Assembly: GCA_039811225.1 (NCBI GenBank) | Contig: JBDHYG010000003.1 | Span: 62,001 to 126,000, forward strand | Source of the DNA: JAFDXJ01 sp039811225 | Lineage (GTDB): Bacteria > Bacteroidota > Bacteroidia > Chitinophagales > Chitinophagaceae | DNA: 64,000 nucleotides | Direction of reading: 5' to 3' | Part shown: in pieces, positions 18,050 to 27,275 of the stretch | Layout of the letters: each line of letters begins with the position of its first letter | Position numbering within the stretch: position 1 is the stretch's first letter | The notes under the pieces: model-generated | What the model saw: the letters and a program-made list of their open reading frames with translations, nothing else | What the model was told of the DNA's origin: nothing | The model's database searches: none | Position numbers and translations under genes: made by a program

Positions 18050-19042
18050 TTGAAAGCAAAATTTAAGAAACCAGCTAAAATTGCTGTATTGACATCTGGT
18101 GGGGATGCACCGGGTATGAATGCAGCAATCCGGGCAGTTGTTCGCACTGGTATTTATCATGGTATAGAAATGGCGGGCGTTATCCGCGGTTATACTGGAA
18201 TATTGGAAAATGATATTCATAACATGGATGGCCGGTCTGTCGCGAATATTATTCAACGAGGGGGTACTATTTTAAAATCAGCCCGGTGTAAACCTTTTTT
18301 AACCGTCGAAGGTAGAAAGCAGGCTTATGATAATCTGCAGGCGCATGGCATTGAAGGGTTGGTGGTAATTGGTGGAGACGGTAGTTTCCGAGGCGCTATG
18401 CAATTTGGCCGGGAATATGATTTTCCCTGTATTGGCATTCCGGGTACCATTGATAAAGATTTATTCGGGACAGATTTTACTATTGGCTTTGATACGGCTG
18501 TAAATACGGCCGTTCAGTGTATAGATAAAATCCGGGATACGATGGAAGCACATGATCGCTTGTTTATCGTGGAAGTTATGGGCCGTGATGCAGGTTATAT
18601 TGCTTTACATAGCGGCATTGCAACCGGGGCTGAATATATCCTGGTACCGGAAGTGCATTCACCAATCGAAGAAATTGCGAAAACACTGACTGAAAAAGAA
18701 AAACGAAAAAAACTCGTCAACCTGGTTGTGATTGCGGAAGGGCATTGCACCGGGGGAGCTGTTGGGTTTGTCAACTCATTAAAAACATATTTACCCAAGA
18801 TAGATGCCCGCATTAGTATTTTGGGGCATATTCAGCGGGGCGGACAACCAAGCTGCATTGACCGGATGATTGCCAGCCGGATGGGGTATCATGCTGTTGA
18901 ATGCCTCCTGCAGGGTAAACGGGATTTGATGGTGGGCATTAAAAATAATGCCATGTGTTATACCCCATTTGAAGTAGCATTATCCAGTAAGCAAACAATG
19001 GATGCCAACTGGTTGAAAATTGTAAAGATCCTGGCGAGTTAG
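18050..19042 (+). CDS. pfkA: ATP-dependent 6-phosphofructokinase
   Basis: Phosphorylates fructose 6-phosphate, the committed step of glycolysis. The ATP site LTSGGDAPGMNAAIRAVV is near residue 14, GGDGSFRGA near 102, the catalytic PGTIDKDL near 124, and MGRDAGYIA near 170. The length of 330 residues is normal. It begins with TTG: an in-frame stop lies at 18035-18037 and no ATG precedes the conserved N-terminal strand, so the non-standard start is essentially forced. It is followed after 39 bases by pyk, so two regulated glycolytic steps are probably co-expressed. Confidence 0.95.
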   Translation: MKAKFKKPAKIAVLTSGGDAPGMNAAIRAVVRTGIYHGIEMAGVIRGYTGILENDIHNMDGRSVANIIQRGGTILKSARCKPFLTVEGRKQAYDNLQAHGIEGLVVIGGDGSFRGAMQFGREYDFPCIGIPGTIDKDLFGTDFTIGFDTAVNTAVQCIDKIRDTMEAHDRLFIVEVMGRDAGYIALHSGIATGAEYILVPEVHSPIEEIAKTLTEKEKRKKLVNLVVIAEGHCTGGAVGFVNSLKTYLPKIDARISILGHIQRGGQPSCIDRMIASRMGYHAVECLLQGKRDLMVGIKNNAMCYTPFEVALSSKQTMDANWLKIVKILAS

Positions 19043-19081
19043 CAGCCATTACAAAAGAGCAAAATACATCACTATAAAAGC

Positions 19082-20578
19082 ATGATGATGAGAGAAAAGA
19101 TTCAAAAATATTTATATAAGGAAATGAATAAGCAGGCGGGCATTGAACATGCATTCCACCGCACCAAAATCATTGCAACCATTGGCCCATCCTGTAATAC
19201 CTATGAAAGTATCTCGGCACTGGCAAAAGCCGGTGTCAATGTATTCAGGCTTAATTTTTCCCATGGCACACAGGAGGAAAAAAAAGAAATCATTTCTTAT
19301 ATACAGCAACTGAATAAACGTGAGCCTTATAACCTGGCTATCCTGGGAGATTTGCAAGGGCCTAAAATCAGGTTGGGAAAAATTGAAAATGATGCCCTGG
19401 AAATCATGCCGGGCGATATCCTCACTTTTACCAATAAGAATGTACTGGGCACTAAGGATAAAATTTATATTTCTTATCCCTATCTTTCTACTGATGTAAA
19501 AGTGGGAGAAAAAATATTGATTGATGATGGTAAGATTGAAGTCGCAGTATTTGAAATCACATCAAAAGGTGAAGTGAAAGCAAAAGTTACCTATGGTGGT
19601 ACCTTATCCTCCAATAAAGGAGTGAACCTACCTGATACTACCATTTCCCTACCTGCCCTGACTGAAAAAGATTTAGCCGATCTGAACTTTATTATCGAAC
19701 AGGAAGTTGACTGGGTGGCGCTTTCATTTGTCCGGCATGCAGAGGATATTACCACATTAAAAAAAATCCTGGCAAAGAAAAAAAGCACTTGCAAAGTCAT
19801 TGCAAAAATTGAAATGCCCTCCGCTTTGAAAGACCTACGCAATGTTATTCTAGAATCAGATGGCGTCATGGTTGCCCGGGGTGACCTGGGCGTGGAATTG
19901 CCCGTAGAAAAAGTTCCCTTGGCTCAACGCGAAATCATTCGGAAATGCCTGCATCGCGCCAAACCGGTAATTGTGGCTACACAAATGATGGAAAGTATGA
20001 TGACCCGGGTGAAACCCAACCGGAGTGAAATTACCGATGTGGCCAACGCGGTTTTGGAAGGCGCTGATGCTGTGATGCTAAGCGGTGAAACAGCCGTAGG
20101 CCAGCATCCGGCATTGGTGGTGGAGACGATGCGAAAAATTATTATGGAAGTGGAAAATACTGAATACCGTTACAACCGGGAAGCGGATTTGATCCCCCAG
20201 CCGAGTTCACCTTCTTTCTTAAGTGATGCCATTTGTTACAATGCCTGCAAAATTGCAGAAGACCTGAAAGCGCAGGCCTTAATTGGCATGACACAAAGTG
20301 GCTATACCGGTTTTATTTTAAGTAGTTACCGTCCCAAAGCGCCTTTATATGTTTTTACGAAAAAGAAAAGCCTGGTGAATCAATTGAGCCTGAGCTGGGG
20401 GATACGTGCTTTCTTTTATGATGAAGAAGAAAGCCTGGATGAAATTATAAACGACCAGATCAATATCCTGGAAGAAAGGGGCTTTTTGAGAAAAGATGAT
20501 ATCGTAGTGAATACCGGGAGTACACCGGTAAACCTGCACCTGGCTACCAATATTATTAAAGTATCCCGTGTTATCTAA
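19082..20578 (+). CDS. pyk: Pyruvate kinase
   Basis: Converts phosphoenolpyruvate and ADP to pyruvate and ATP. The N-terminal strand RTKIIATIGPSC and NVFRLNFSHG are present, as is the active-site helix with the catalytic lysine, VIAKIEMPSAL. GVMVARGDLGVELP and ATQMMESMM also match, as do the MLSGETAVGQ segment and a C-terminal regulatory domain. Three ATGs lie in a row at 19082-19090, and another at 19124 would give a length closer to most homologues; the N-terminus is therefore uncertain. It sits between pfkA and the hexosaminidase gene. Confidence 0.95.
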   Translation: MMMREKIQKYLYKEMNKQAGIEHAFHRTKIIATIGPSCNTYESISALAKAGVNVFRLNFSHGTQEEKKEIISYIQQLNKREPYNLAILGDLQGPKIRLGKIENDALEIMPGDILTFTNKNVLGTKDKIYISYPYLSTDVKVGEKILIDDGKIEVAVFEITSKGEVKAKVTYGGTLSSNKGVNLPDTTISLPALTEKDLADLNFIIEQEVDWVALSFVRHAEDITTLKKILAKKKSTCKVIAKIEMPSALKDLRNVILESDGVMVARGDLGVELPVEKVPLAQREIIRKCLHRAKPVIVATQMMESMMTRVKPNRSEITDVANAVLEGADAVMLSGETAVGQHPALVVETMRKIIMEVENTEYRYNREADLIPQPSSPSFLSDAICYNACKIAEDLKAQALIGMTQSGYTGFILSSYRPKAPLYVFTKKKSLVNQLSLSWGIRAFFYDEEESLDEIINDQINILEERGFLRKDDIVVNTGSTPVNLHLATNIIKVSRVI

Positions 20579-20597
20579 AAATCTTAAATAAAAAACT

Positions 20598-22250
20598 ATG
20601 CTACTAATGAAAAAGATCATTGTATTGTTTCTACTCTGCATAACAGGAGCAGGGTATTTTACAGCCCAGGCACAAAATAATTTAGGCATTATTCCCGCGC
20701 CATTGAAAGCCGAAAAACTGCCTGGTTCATTTGTTATCACCCCGGCAACAAAAATTGTTCTCCTGAGTGATGGTTTGGAAAATAGTGCTGCCTTTCTCAA
20801 CCAATACCTGGAAAAATATTATGGCTTTACGCTGGTTGTCGTAACAGAGGGGATTAATGAACCCGCAATTACACTGAATTTTGATAAAATGGAGTACCGG
20901 CTACCCGGCGCCTATTCCATGCAGGTTAATAAGCAGGGTGTTTATGTCGGCGGTGATAACGCTGCCGGTGTTTTTTATGCGGTACAAAGCCTGATCCAAT
21001 TATTGCCGGTGGAAAAAACTACGACATTGCCCATCACGTATTGCCGAATAGAAGATGGGCCCCAATTTGCTTACCGTGGATTACATCTTGACTGCAGCCG
21101 GCATTTCTTTGATGTGGATTTTATTAAACAATATATTGACCTCATCGCCATAAGTAAGATGAATACTTTTCACTGGCATTTAACGGATGACCAGGGATGG
21201 CGTATTGAAATCAAAAAATATCCAAAGCTTACCGAAGTAGGAGGCTATCGGAATGGGACTATAATTGGAAATTACCCGGGCAAGGGTAATGATGGAAAAA
21301 AATATGGTGGCTATTACACACAGGAACAAATTAAAGATATAGTACAGTATGCTGCTGACCGGTATATTACCGTTATTCCGGAAATAGAAATGCCCGGCCA
21401 TGCTTCAGCTGCTATTGCGGCATATCCATTCCTGAGTTGTTTCCCTGAGGAACCAACGGATACAACCAAAATTCCCTGGAGTGGACCAGCAGATAAAAAA
21501 GAAGTTCAACAAACCTGGGGTGTTTTTGATGATGTGTTTAAACCCAGTGATTCCACATTTACTTTCCTCGAAAATGTGTTGGATGAGGTAATGGCTTTAT
21601 TCCCTTCCACATATATCCATATTGGTGGTGATGAATGCCCTAAAGAAAGTTGGAAACGGTCAGCATTTTGCCAGCAACTGATCAAAGAAAAGAATTTAAA
21701 GAATGAAGAAGGCTTGCAGAGTTATTTTATTCACCGGATAGAAAAATACCTCAACGGGAAAGGACGACAGATTATTGGTTGGGATGAAATCCTGGAAGGC
21801 GGACTGGCACCCAATGCTACTGTAATGAGCTGGCGAGGTGAAGAAGGAGGTATTGCTGCTGCCAAGATGAAACACAATGTAATCATGACACCCGGTGGTT
21901 ATTGTTACTTTGATCATACCCAATCCAAGCAGGATGATAGCATTACCATAGGAGGTTATTTGCCGGTAGAGACTGTTTATAAATATAATCCCATTCCAAA
22001 TACATTGGCGCCTGATGAAAGGAAATATATCCTGGGCGCACAGGCCAATATGTGGACGGAGTATATGGCATATAATACGAAAGTAGAATATATGTTGTTG
22101 CCCCGCCTGGCAGCATTAAGCGAAGTGTTATGGAGTGCCCCTGAGAAAAAAGACTGGGATAATTTTCAGCATCGCATGAAGGAGGAATATAAGCGATATG
22201 ATTTCTGGAAACTGCATTACAATACCAAAGGTATTCATAAGGGAGAGTAG
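20598..22250 (+). CDS. Exported beta-N-acetylhexosaminidase (GH20)
   Basis: A glycoside hydrolase of family 20 that removes terminal GlcNAc or GalNAc from chitin oligomers or glycans. After the signal peptide (ending in TAQAQ) lies the GH20b domain with GVFYAVQSLIQLL. The catalytic barrel follows with YRGLHLDCSRHFF, FHWHLTDDQGWRIEIKKYP, EIEMPGHASA and the catalytic Asp-Glu pair in HIGGDECPKESW (about residue 350). At 550 residues it is complete. It starts 20 bases after pyk; co-transcription with pfkA-pyk is possible, though nothing else ties it to glycolysis. Confidence 0.93.
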   Translation: MLLMKKIIVLFLLCITGAGYFTAQAQNNLGIIPAPLKAEKLPGSFVITPATKIVLLSDGLENSAAFLNQYLEKYYGFTLVVVTEGINEPAITLNFDKMEYRLPGAYSMQVNKQGVYVGGDNAAGVFYAVQSLIQLLPVEKTTTLPITYCRIEDGPQFAYRGLHLDCSRHFFDVDFIKQYIDLIAISKMNTFHWHLTDDQGWRIEIKKYPKLTEVGGYRNGTIIGNYPGKGNDGKKYGGYYTQEQIKDIVQYAADRYITVIPEIEMPGHASAAIAAYPFLSCFPEEPTDTTKIPWSGPADKKEVQQTWGVFDDVFKPSDSTFTFLENVLDEVMALFPSTYIHIGGDECPKESWKRSAFCQQLIKEKNLKNEEGLQSYFIHRIEKYLNGKGRQIIGWDEILEGGLAPNATVMSWRGEEGGIAAAKMKHNVIMTPGGYCYFDHTQSKQDDSITIGGYLPVETVYKYNPIPNTLAPDERKYILGAQANMWTEYMAYNTKVEYMLLPRLAALSEVLWSAPEKKDWDNFQHRMKEEYKRYDFWKLHYNTKGIHKGE

Positions 22251-22279
22251 GATATGGGCCGCGCAGTAAGTGACAGTAA

Positions 22280-23245
22280 TCAATAATCTCTTTGTACGAG
22301 AAATTTTGCGAGGTCTTCCAGGTGTTTTTTCCGGGCAGCGAGTACGGCTGTTTTTTCGAGATGGCTCATCGCTGTGTCCATATATTTTTGTTTGAGATCT
22401 CGTGCCCAGGTATCTACACCACTTTCCCGGTAAATGGTTAACACTTTTTCCACTTTATCCGGTGTGGAGGATTGAAAAATTTCCTTTAAATCAATTTTTC
22501 TTTTTTCATCAGCCTGTTCCAGAGCGTAAATGGATAAGGCTGTTTTTTTATTCTGGCGAATATCACCACCGGGTTCTTTCCCAAATTTTTCGGGGTCCCC
22601 GAATGCATCAAGGTAGTCATCCTGGATTTGGAATGCTATACCCAGGTTACGGCCAAACTCATATAAGTGATTGCAACTGCCTTCACTCGCCCCTCCCAGC
22701 ATTGCGCCAATTCGAATACTGGCAGCCAGTAAAACAGATGTCTTTAGTTCGATCATCCGTATATATGCTGCTAAGGTAACATCGGATTCTTTTTCAAAAT
22801 CAATATCGAGTTGCTGGCCTTCACATACTTCAATAGCTGTTTTATTGAAGATGTATAATATACCTGGTAATTGTTCAACCTGTATTTTTGAAAGGTATTG
22901 GTAAGCTTTTACCATCATGACATCGCCTGCCAATATAGCGGTGGAAGGGTTGAATTTTTCATGAATGGTGGGTTTACCCCTTCGCAGGGCAGCCGCATCC
23001 ATGATATCATCATGCACCAGGGTAAAATTGTGGAAAAGTTCTATGGCTGTGGCTGCATACCAGGCATCTTGTCGGATGGTATCAAATAATTCATTTCCCA
23101 TAAGGCAAATGACAGGCCGTACCCGTTTGCCACCCAGGGCCAGGAAATAATTGCATGGTTCATAAAGTGTAGCAGGTTCAGCATGAAAATGGTCTTCGCT
23201 AAACCGCTCATTAAATGCTGCCGATAGTTGTTGAAAAGTTTGCAT
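22280..23245 (-). CDS. Polyprenyl (trans-isoprenyl) diphosphate synthase
   Basis: Builds linear isoprenoid diphosphates by adding isopentenyl diphosphate. The first aspartate-rich motif is HDDIMDAA near residue 83, and the second is QDDYLDAFGD near 210. GGKRVRP near the N-terminus contacts the substrate, and GDIRQNKKT follows the second motif. The 321 residues fit GGPP-, hexa- or octaprenyl synthases; product chain length cannot be set by eye. It converges on the hexosaminidase gene with 29 bases between stops. An exact -7 motif lies upstream. Confidence 0.9.
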   Translation of the reverse strand: MQTFQQLSAAFNERFSEDHFHAEPATLYEPCNYFLALGGKRVRPVICLMGNELFDTIRQDAWYAATAIELFHNFTLVHDDIMDAAALRRGKPTIHEKFNPSTAILAGDVMMVKAYQYLSKIQVEQLPGILYIFNKTAIEVCEGQQLDIDFEKESDVTLAAYIRMIELKTSVLLAASIRIGAMLGGASEGSCNHLYEFGRNLGIAFQIQDDYLDAFGDPEKFGKEPGGDIRQNKKTALSIYALEQADEKRKIDLKEIFQSSTPDKVEKVLTIYRESGVDTWARDLKQKYMDTAMSHLEKTAVLAARKKHLEDLAKFLVQRDY

Positions 23246-23266
23246 CCGTTATTCTTCAGGTGTTTA

Positions 23267-23274
23267 CAAAACTA
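23267..23274 (-). promoter_or_regulatory. Candidate -7 element of the polyprenyl synthase gene
   Basis: On the minus strand this reads TAGTTTTG, an exact TAnnTTTG match, 22 bases before the ATG at 23245. No TTTG lies at the expected -33 distance. Confidence 0.3.
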
Positions 23275-23347
23275 TGGATGTAAAGTGAAACTTGATTTGT
23301 TTTTTGACTAAATGAAATTGTTAGCCGGGAAGGATATGATAGATCAA

Positions 23348-24445
23348 TCAGGCTATATGGGCTTTATTCGGTATTTCAATAAAAAACTTTGTGCCTTTAC
23401 CCAATTCAGATTGTACTGAAATTTCGCCCTTGATCTTAGCCAATGCTTCCCGTACAATGAATAATCCAATACCCAGGCCATTCACATTACTTGTACTACG
23501 GAAGAACATCGTAAAAATATTAGCCAGGTCTTTTTCAGAAACCCCGATACCATTGTCTTCGATCAGGATCTTTGCCTTATCTTTTTGTACGGATACATCA
23601 ATGCCAATCCGTTGATTTTTTTCATTAGGTTTTTGATATTTCATGGCATTGGTAATCAGGTTATCAAAGATGATGGATATCCGGAATGCATCATTGACAA
23701 AGGGTATTTCCTGTACTACATTCAAATCAAATTGCAGGGTAGGATTTTGCATCTTGCACAGTTGAATATTTTCCTGTACAATTTTTTTGAAATCAATATC
23801 ATCATTCACTTCATCCACCCGAATACTTTTATAGTATTCAATAATCTTTTTAATGTAATCATCCATCTTGCTGGTGCAAATGCTGATCATTTTTAAATAG
23901 CCATTCGGATCTTTTATGGAATTTTCCATTTTAGCCAGGTTCAGCACGCCCATAATGGAGGCCAGGGGAGAACGTAAATCATGGGAAGTACTGTAAACAA
24001 GGCGGTTGAGTTCATCGTTTGTTTTTTCCAGTTCTGCCACTTTCAACCGGAGCTGTTCCCGGGTAATAAAGATCTCGTATGCATTGCGAATGGATAATTC
24101 TACTTCCTTTTCATCCCAGGGTTTTTTAATGTAGCGGTATATTTCCCCTTTATTCACGGCGTCTTCAAGAGCCACTATATCAGTATATCCGGTGAGGAGG
24201 ATACGCATGGGATGGGGATGAGAACGCCGTACTTTTTGAAAAAACTGTACACCGGTAAACTGTGGCATCCGTTGATCAGCAATGATCACATGGATCCTTT
24301 CTTTTTCAAGGATTTCAAGGCCTTCTGCTCCGGATGAGGCGGTAAAAATTTTGAATTTCCGGCGGAAGCCGGCATGAAAAGCATTCTGATTATTTAATTC
24401 ATCATCGATGAATAAAATCTGTATGTGTTTATCTTTCACCTGCAT
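23348..24445 (-). CDS. Hybrid protein: N-terminal REC domain plus histidine kinase
   Basis: A cytoplasmic protein of 365 residues. The N-terminal receiver domain (about 8-125) has acidic residues IDDE, phospho-acceptor Asp57 in ADQRMP, TGYTD, and KKPW with the conserved Lys. A short coiled coil (about 128-150) leads to a HisKA domain with His155 in STSHDLRSP. An HATPase domain follows with DNLITNAMKYQ, EDNGIG and GLGIGLFIV. The REC-before-kinase order suggests that phosphorylation by a partner controls its kinase activity. It is last in a four-gene operon, 16 bases after the 7TM kinase gene, the obvious partner. Its REC domain closely resembles that of the regulator at 28153. Confidence 0.9.
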   Translation of the reverse strand: MQVKDKHIQILFIDDELNNQNAFHAGFRRKFKIFTASSGAEGLEILEKERIHVIIADQRMPQFTGVQFFQKVRRSHPHPMRILLTGYTDIVALEDAVNKGEIYRYIKKPWDEKEVELSIRNAYEIFITREQLRLKVAELEKTNDELNRLVYSTSHDLRSPLASIMGVLNLAKMENSIKDPNGYLKMISICTSKMDDYIKKIIEYYKSIRVDEVNDDIDFKKIVQENIQLCKMQNPTLQFDLNVVQEIPFVNDAFRISIIFDNLITNAMKYQKPNEKNQRIGIDVSVQKDKAKILIEDNGIGVSEKDLANIFTMFFRSTSNVNGLGIGLFIVREALAKIKGEISVQSELGKGTKFFIEIPNKAHIA

Positions 24446-24461
24446 ATTTTGTTTTTCAAGG

Positions 24462-26612
24462 TTAATCCTGGGGGTGAATATGAGGCAAAGTAATGATAAA
24501 TTCTGATCCTTTGTTCAAACCAGCCGATTCAATTTCTATTTTTCCCTTGTGCATTTCTATTATTTTAAATACGATAGATAGGCCCAGGCCGTTCCCGGAG
24601 CCTACATCTTTTGTTGTAAAAAAAGGGTCAAAGATTTTTGAACGCACTTCGGGTGTAATGCCCATACCGGTATCGGCAATGGTAATACGAATATGTTGAT
24701 CAATATCTTCCGTCGTAATAGTGATACATTCTTCCCGGGTCTTTTCTGTTTTCAGGGTGATGGCTTGTACGGCATTATTGAGGATATTCATAAAAACCTG
24801 GTTCAGTTTTCCCGGGTAACATTCCAGGTTGCCATTGGCCCGGTAGTTTTTTTCTATGCGGATATAACCCGGGATACTACTGCTTAACAATAAAAGGGTG
24901 GAATCAATCCCTTCATATATTTTCACGCTCTTTAATTCGCTTTCATCGAGCCGGCTAAAAGTACGCAGGCTGCGAACGATCTCCGCTGTTCTTTCGGCGC
25001 CATCATGGATACCTTTGATGAGTTGATTAATTTCCGCTTTCAAAAAAGTAAGATCAATTTGCTGGCTGTCCTTTTTAATATCCTCCAATAAAGCGGGCAA
25101 TTCCTGGTAAGCTTCATCATGCAGGTCTTCATATTTATTCAGTAAAGAAAAAATATCGTCGAGGTCCATCTTTAATGGTTTGATATTGGCCTTGACAAAA
25201 TTGATGGGATTATTGATTTCATGTGCTACACCAGCTGTGAGTTGACCTAGCGAAGCCATCTTCGCTGATTCCACCAATTGCGCTTGTGTGCTTTTCAAAT
25301 CAAAGATGGCGGTGCCTAATTGTTTATTGGATTGCTCCAGTTCTTTAGTACGTTCATGAACCTTTTGTTCCAATAAAATATTTTGTTCTTTAATCAGCAT
25401 TTCTTTTTCGAGGGAAACCTGCAACACATAGTTCTGCGAAATTTCCTTTTCTTTCTGCATCGTATTGATCCGGTCGGCCAGGGCAATGGATAGCAAAATG
25501 GTTTCAATAGCCGAACCAAGGAATAAAACATAAGACGTAAAATCATTACTGGGAATAAGGCCCAGGTTACGTAAACTGAAAATTACGAGGCCTATACAAA
25601 ATGCAATCCAGGATATAAAGAAGTATAATGCCGGTCGGTATCCTTTCCGGGCAATATACATAGAAACAAAAATAGAGGTAAATCCGGCTAACAAGCTATT
25701 GATGTTGAGCAGGAAATAACTCAATTTATTATTATGTAAGAAAGTAAAAAGGATTGCCAGAAAATACAAGCCAATTAAAAATAAATAGATTTTATGCGCA
25801 ATGGGTGTAAACTCTTTGGTACGCATTAGATGTGTCGCAAAGATAATTCCGACAAGCGCAGCCAGGGAAGTTGTCAATGGTACCGCATATTGATTAAATG
25901 CGGGATTATTGTCCCAAAGATATTTATAGGCAAACCCGGACAGTGTATATTGCGCCAGGCCTAACAGGAAAATGTATAAAATATAATACAGGTAACTACG
26001 GTCTTTGATAGAAATAAATAAAAACAAATTATAGAAAATCACGGATAAGAGGATGCCGAGATAGGCTCCCATGATAAAGGACTGCCGGCTGATAAATGTA
26101 TTGATAGCCACATTGGATCCTACGAAAAGTGCCAGTACCAATGGGTGTTTCGTTTCAAAACGGACAAAATATGTCTTGGTTTCACCCGGGGCAATGTTAA
26201 GATCAATTTTAATAGGTGGGACAACCTTTGCTTGTTTGGAATGCCGTTCCACTTCAGAATCTAACAGTAAATGCAATTGCGCACCCGATAACTCATAAAA
26301 ATGAATATTGGAGATATTCGTGTACTGCATCCAGGCTGACAAGGTACTTTCTTCAGTCTGGTTTTGTAAAGTAAACTTTGCCCAAATAACACTATCAGTT
26401 ACCTCAAAGACAGGTACTTCGTTCCTACTGGATCGAAAATGTGTATCCCGGAGAATTTGTTGAGTACTGGTATCACCCGGTGCAGTCTTGATGAACTGGA
26501 TATACCGGCCGGTAATAATAGATTTCTGAGGCTTTGTATAGTGTAGTACAGGTTGCGCAAAAGTTGTAGCACATAAAGCGAAAAGCAGGAGGAGAAATAG
26601 TATATGCTTCAT
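24462..26612 (-). CDS. 7TMR-DISM sensor histidine kinase
   Basis: A membrane sensor kinase of 716 residues. A signal peptide (ending in TTFAQ) leads to an extracytoplasmic 7TMR-DISM extracellular-2-type beta domain (about 25-165), then seven hydrophobic helices (about 180-385). A coiled coil follows (about 390-440), then HisKA with the phospho-acceptor His near 459 (GVAHEINNP), and an HATPase domain with NILNNAVQA, ADTGMGI and GSGNGLGLS. DISM sensors are thought to detect small ligands, often carbohydrates or lipids; the ligand here is unknown. It sits between a membrane methyltransferase gene and the REC-kinase gene, with spacings of 24 and 16 bases. Confidence 0.9.
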   Translation of the reverse strand: MKHILFLLLLFALCATTFAQPVLHYTKPQKSIITGRYIQFIKTAPGDTSTQQILRDTHFRSSRNEVPVFEVTDSVIWAKFTLQNQTEESTLSAWMQYTNISNIHFYELSGAQLHLLLDSEVERHSKQAKVVPPIKIDLNIAPGETKTYFVRFETKHPLVLALFVGSNVAINTFISRQSFIMGAYLGILLSVIFYNLFLFISIKDRSYLYYILYIFLLGLAQYTLSGFAYKYLWDNNPAFNQYAVPLTTSLAALVGIIFATHLMRTKEFTPIAHKIYLFLIGLYFLAILFTFLHNNKLSYFLLNINSLLAGFTSIFVSMYIARKGYRPALYFFISWIAFCIGLVIFSLRNLGLIPSNDFTSYVLFLGSAIETILLSIALADRINTMQKEKEISQNYVLQVSLEKEMLIKEQNILLEQKVHERTKELEQSNKQLGTAIFDLKSTQAQLVESAKMASLGQLTAGVAHEINNPINFVKANIKPLKMDLDDIFSLLNKYEDLHDEAYQELPALLEDIKKDSQQIDLTFLKAEINQLIKGIHDGAERTAEIVRSLRTFSRLDESELKSVKIYEGIDSTLLLLSSSIPGYIRIEKNYRANGNLECYPGKLNQVFMNILNNAVQAITLKTEKTREECITITTEDIDQHIRITIADTGMGITPEVRSKIFDPFFTTKDVGSGNGLGLSIVFKIIEMHKGKIEIESAGLNKGSEFIITLPHIHPQD

Positions 26613-26636
26613 TTGCCGGTTTGTTCAAAATTAAAT

Positions 26637-27275
26637 TTACCAAATAAATGGAAACAGCTTTTTTGTTTTTTGAGAATAAAGCAGATACTGTTCCCCAAAG
26701 TGTTGAACCAGTACTTTTTCTTCCGCATGAATTCGTATGATGTAACTGATTGTCATACAAAATATGGAAATGATAATACTAAAATAGGCATTTAAGAATA
26801 CAGCGCAACCTACAATGGCTAAAAAAGCGCCAAGATAACTGGGGTGCCTGACCAGTTGGTAAGGGCCTGTAGTAATCAATGCTTGTTTTTGCTGTAGCCG
26901 GACGGTAGCAGTAAAATATTTTCCCAATGTACGAATAGCCCATACCCGTAAGCTTATGCCTGATAAAATCATGCAAAGACCAATAGTTGTTACCACTGCA
27001 TTTGAAAAAATGTCCGGATAATCTTTTTGCCATTCAATATTGGCGCTTACTATACTGATGGAACCGGCCAGCAAAATGATAAGGATGGAAAATTTATCAG
27101 CTTCCCGGTTACCTTTTGTTTCCTGGATAGAAAAAGCCGGCTGGGTGAGCCAAATACAACAGGCCGACACAATTAAAAAAATAATTTTACCATGACGTAA
27201 TAGATCGGGATGGAAGATGAAGGGAAGAATATTTAATAGGATTACCGCGCAAATGGTAAAGAGGACCTTTTTCAT
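26637..27275 (-). CDS. ICMT/PEMT-family membrane methyltransferase-like protein
   Basis: An integral membrane protein of 212 residues with about five hydrophobic helices. The C-terminal half carries the isoprenylcysteine carboxyl-methyltransferase/phospholipid methyltransferase signature: TTGPYQLVRHPSYLG near residue 137 and, near the end, HAEEKVLVQHFGEQYLLY. These enzymes use S-adenosylmethionine to methylate lipid-linked or amphipathic substrates at the membrane. Its ATG overlaps the stop of the upstream GNAT-like gene (ATGA at 27275-27272), so translation is probably coupled. The sensor kinase gene follows 24 bases later. Substrate unknown. Confidence 0.8.
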   Translation of the reverse strand: MKKVLFTICAVILLNILPFIFHPDLLRHGKIIFLIVSACCIWLTQPAFSIQETKGNREADKFSILIILLAGSISIVSANIEWQKDYPDIFSNAVVTTIGLCMILSGISLRVWAIRTLGKYFTATVRLQQKQALITTGPYQLVRHPSYLGAFLAIVGCAVFLNAYFSIIISIFCMTISYIIRIHAEEKVLVQHFGEQYLLYSQKTKKLFPFIW

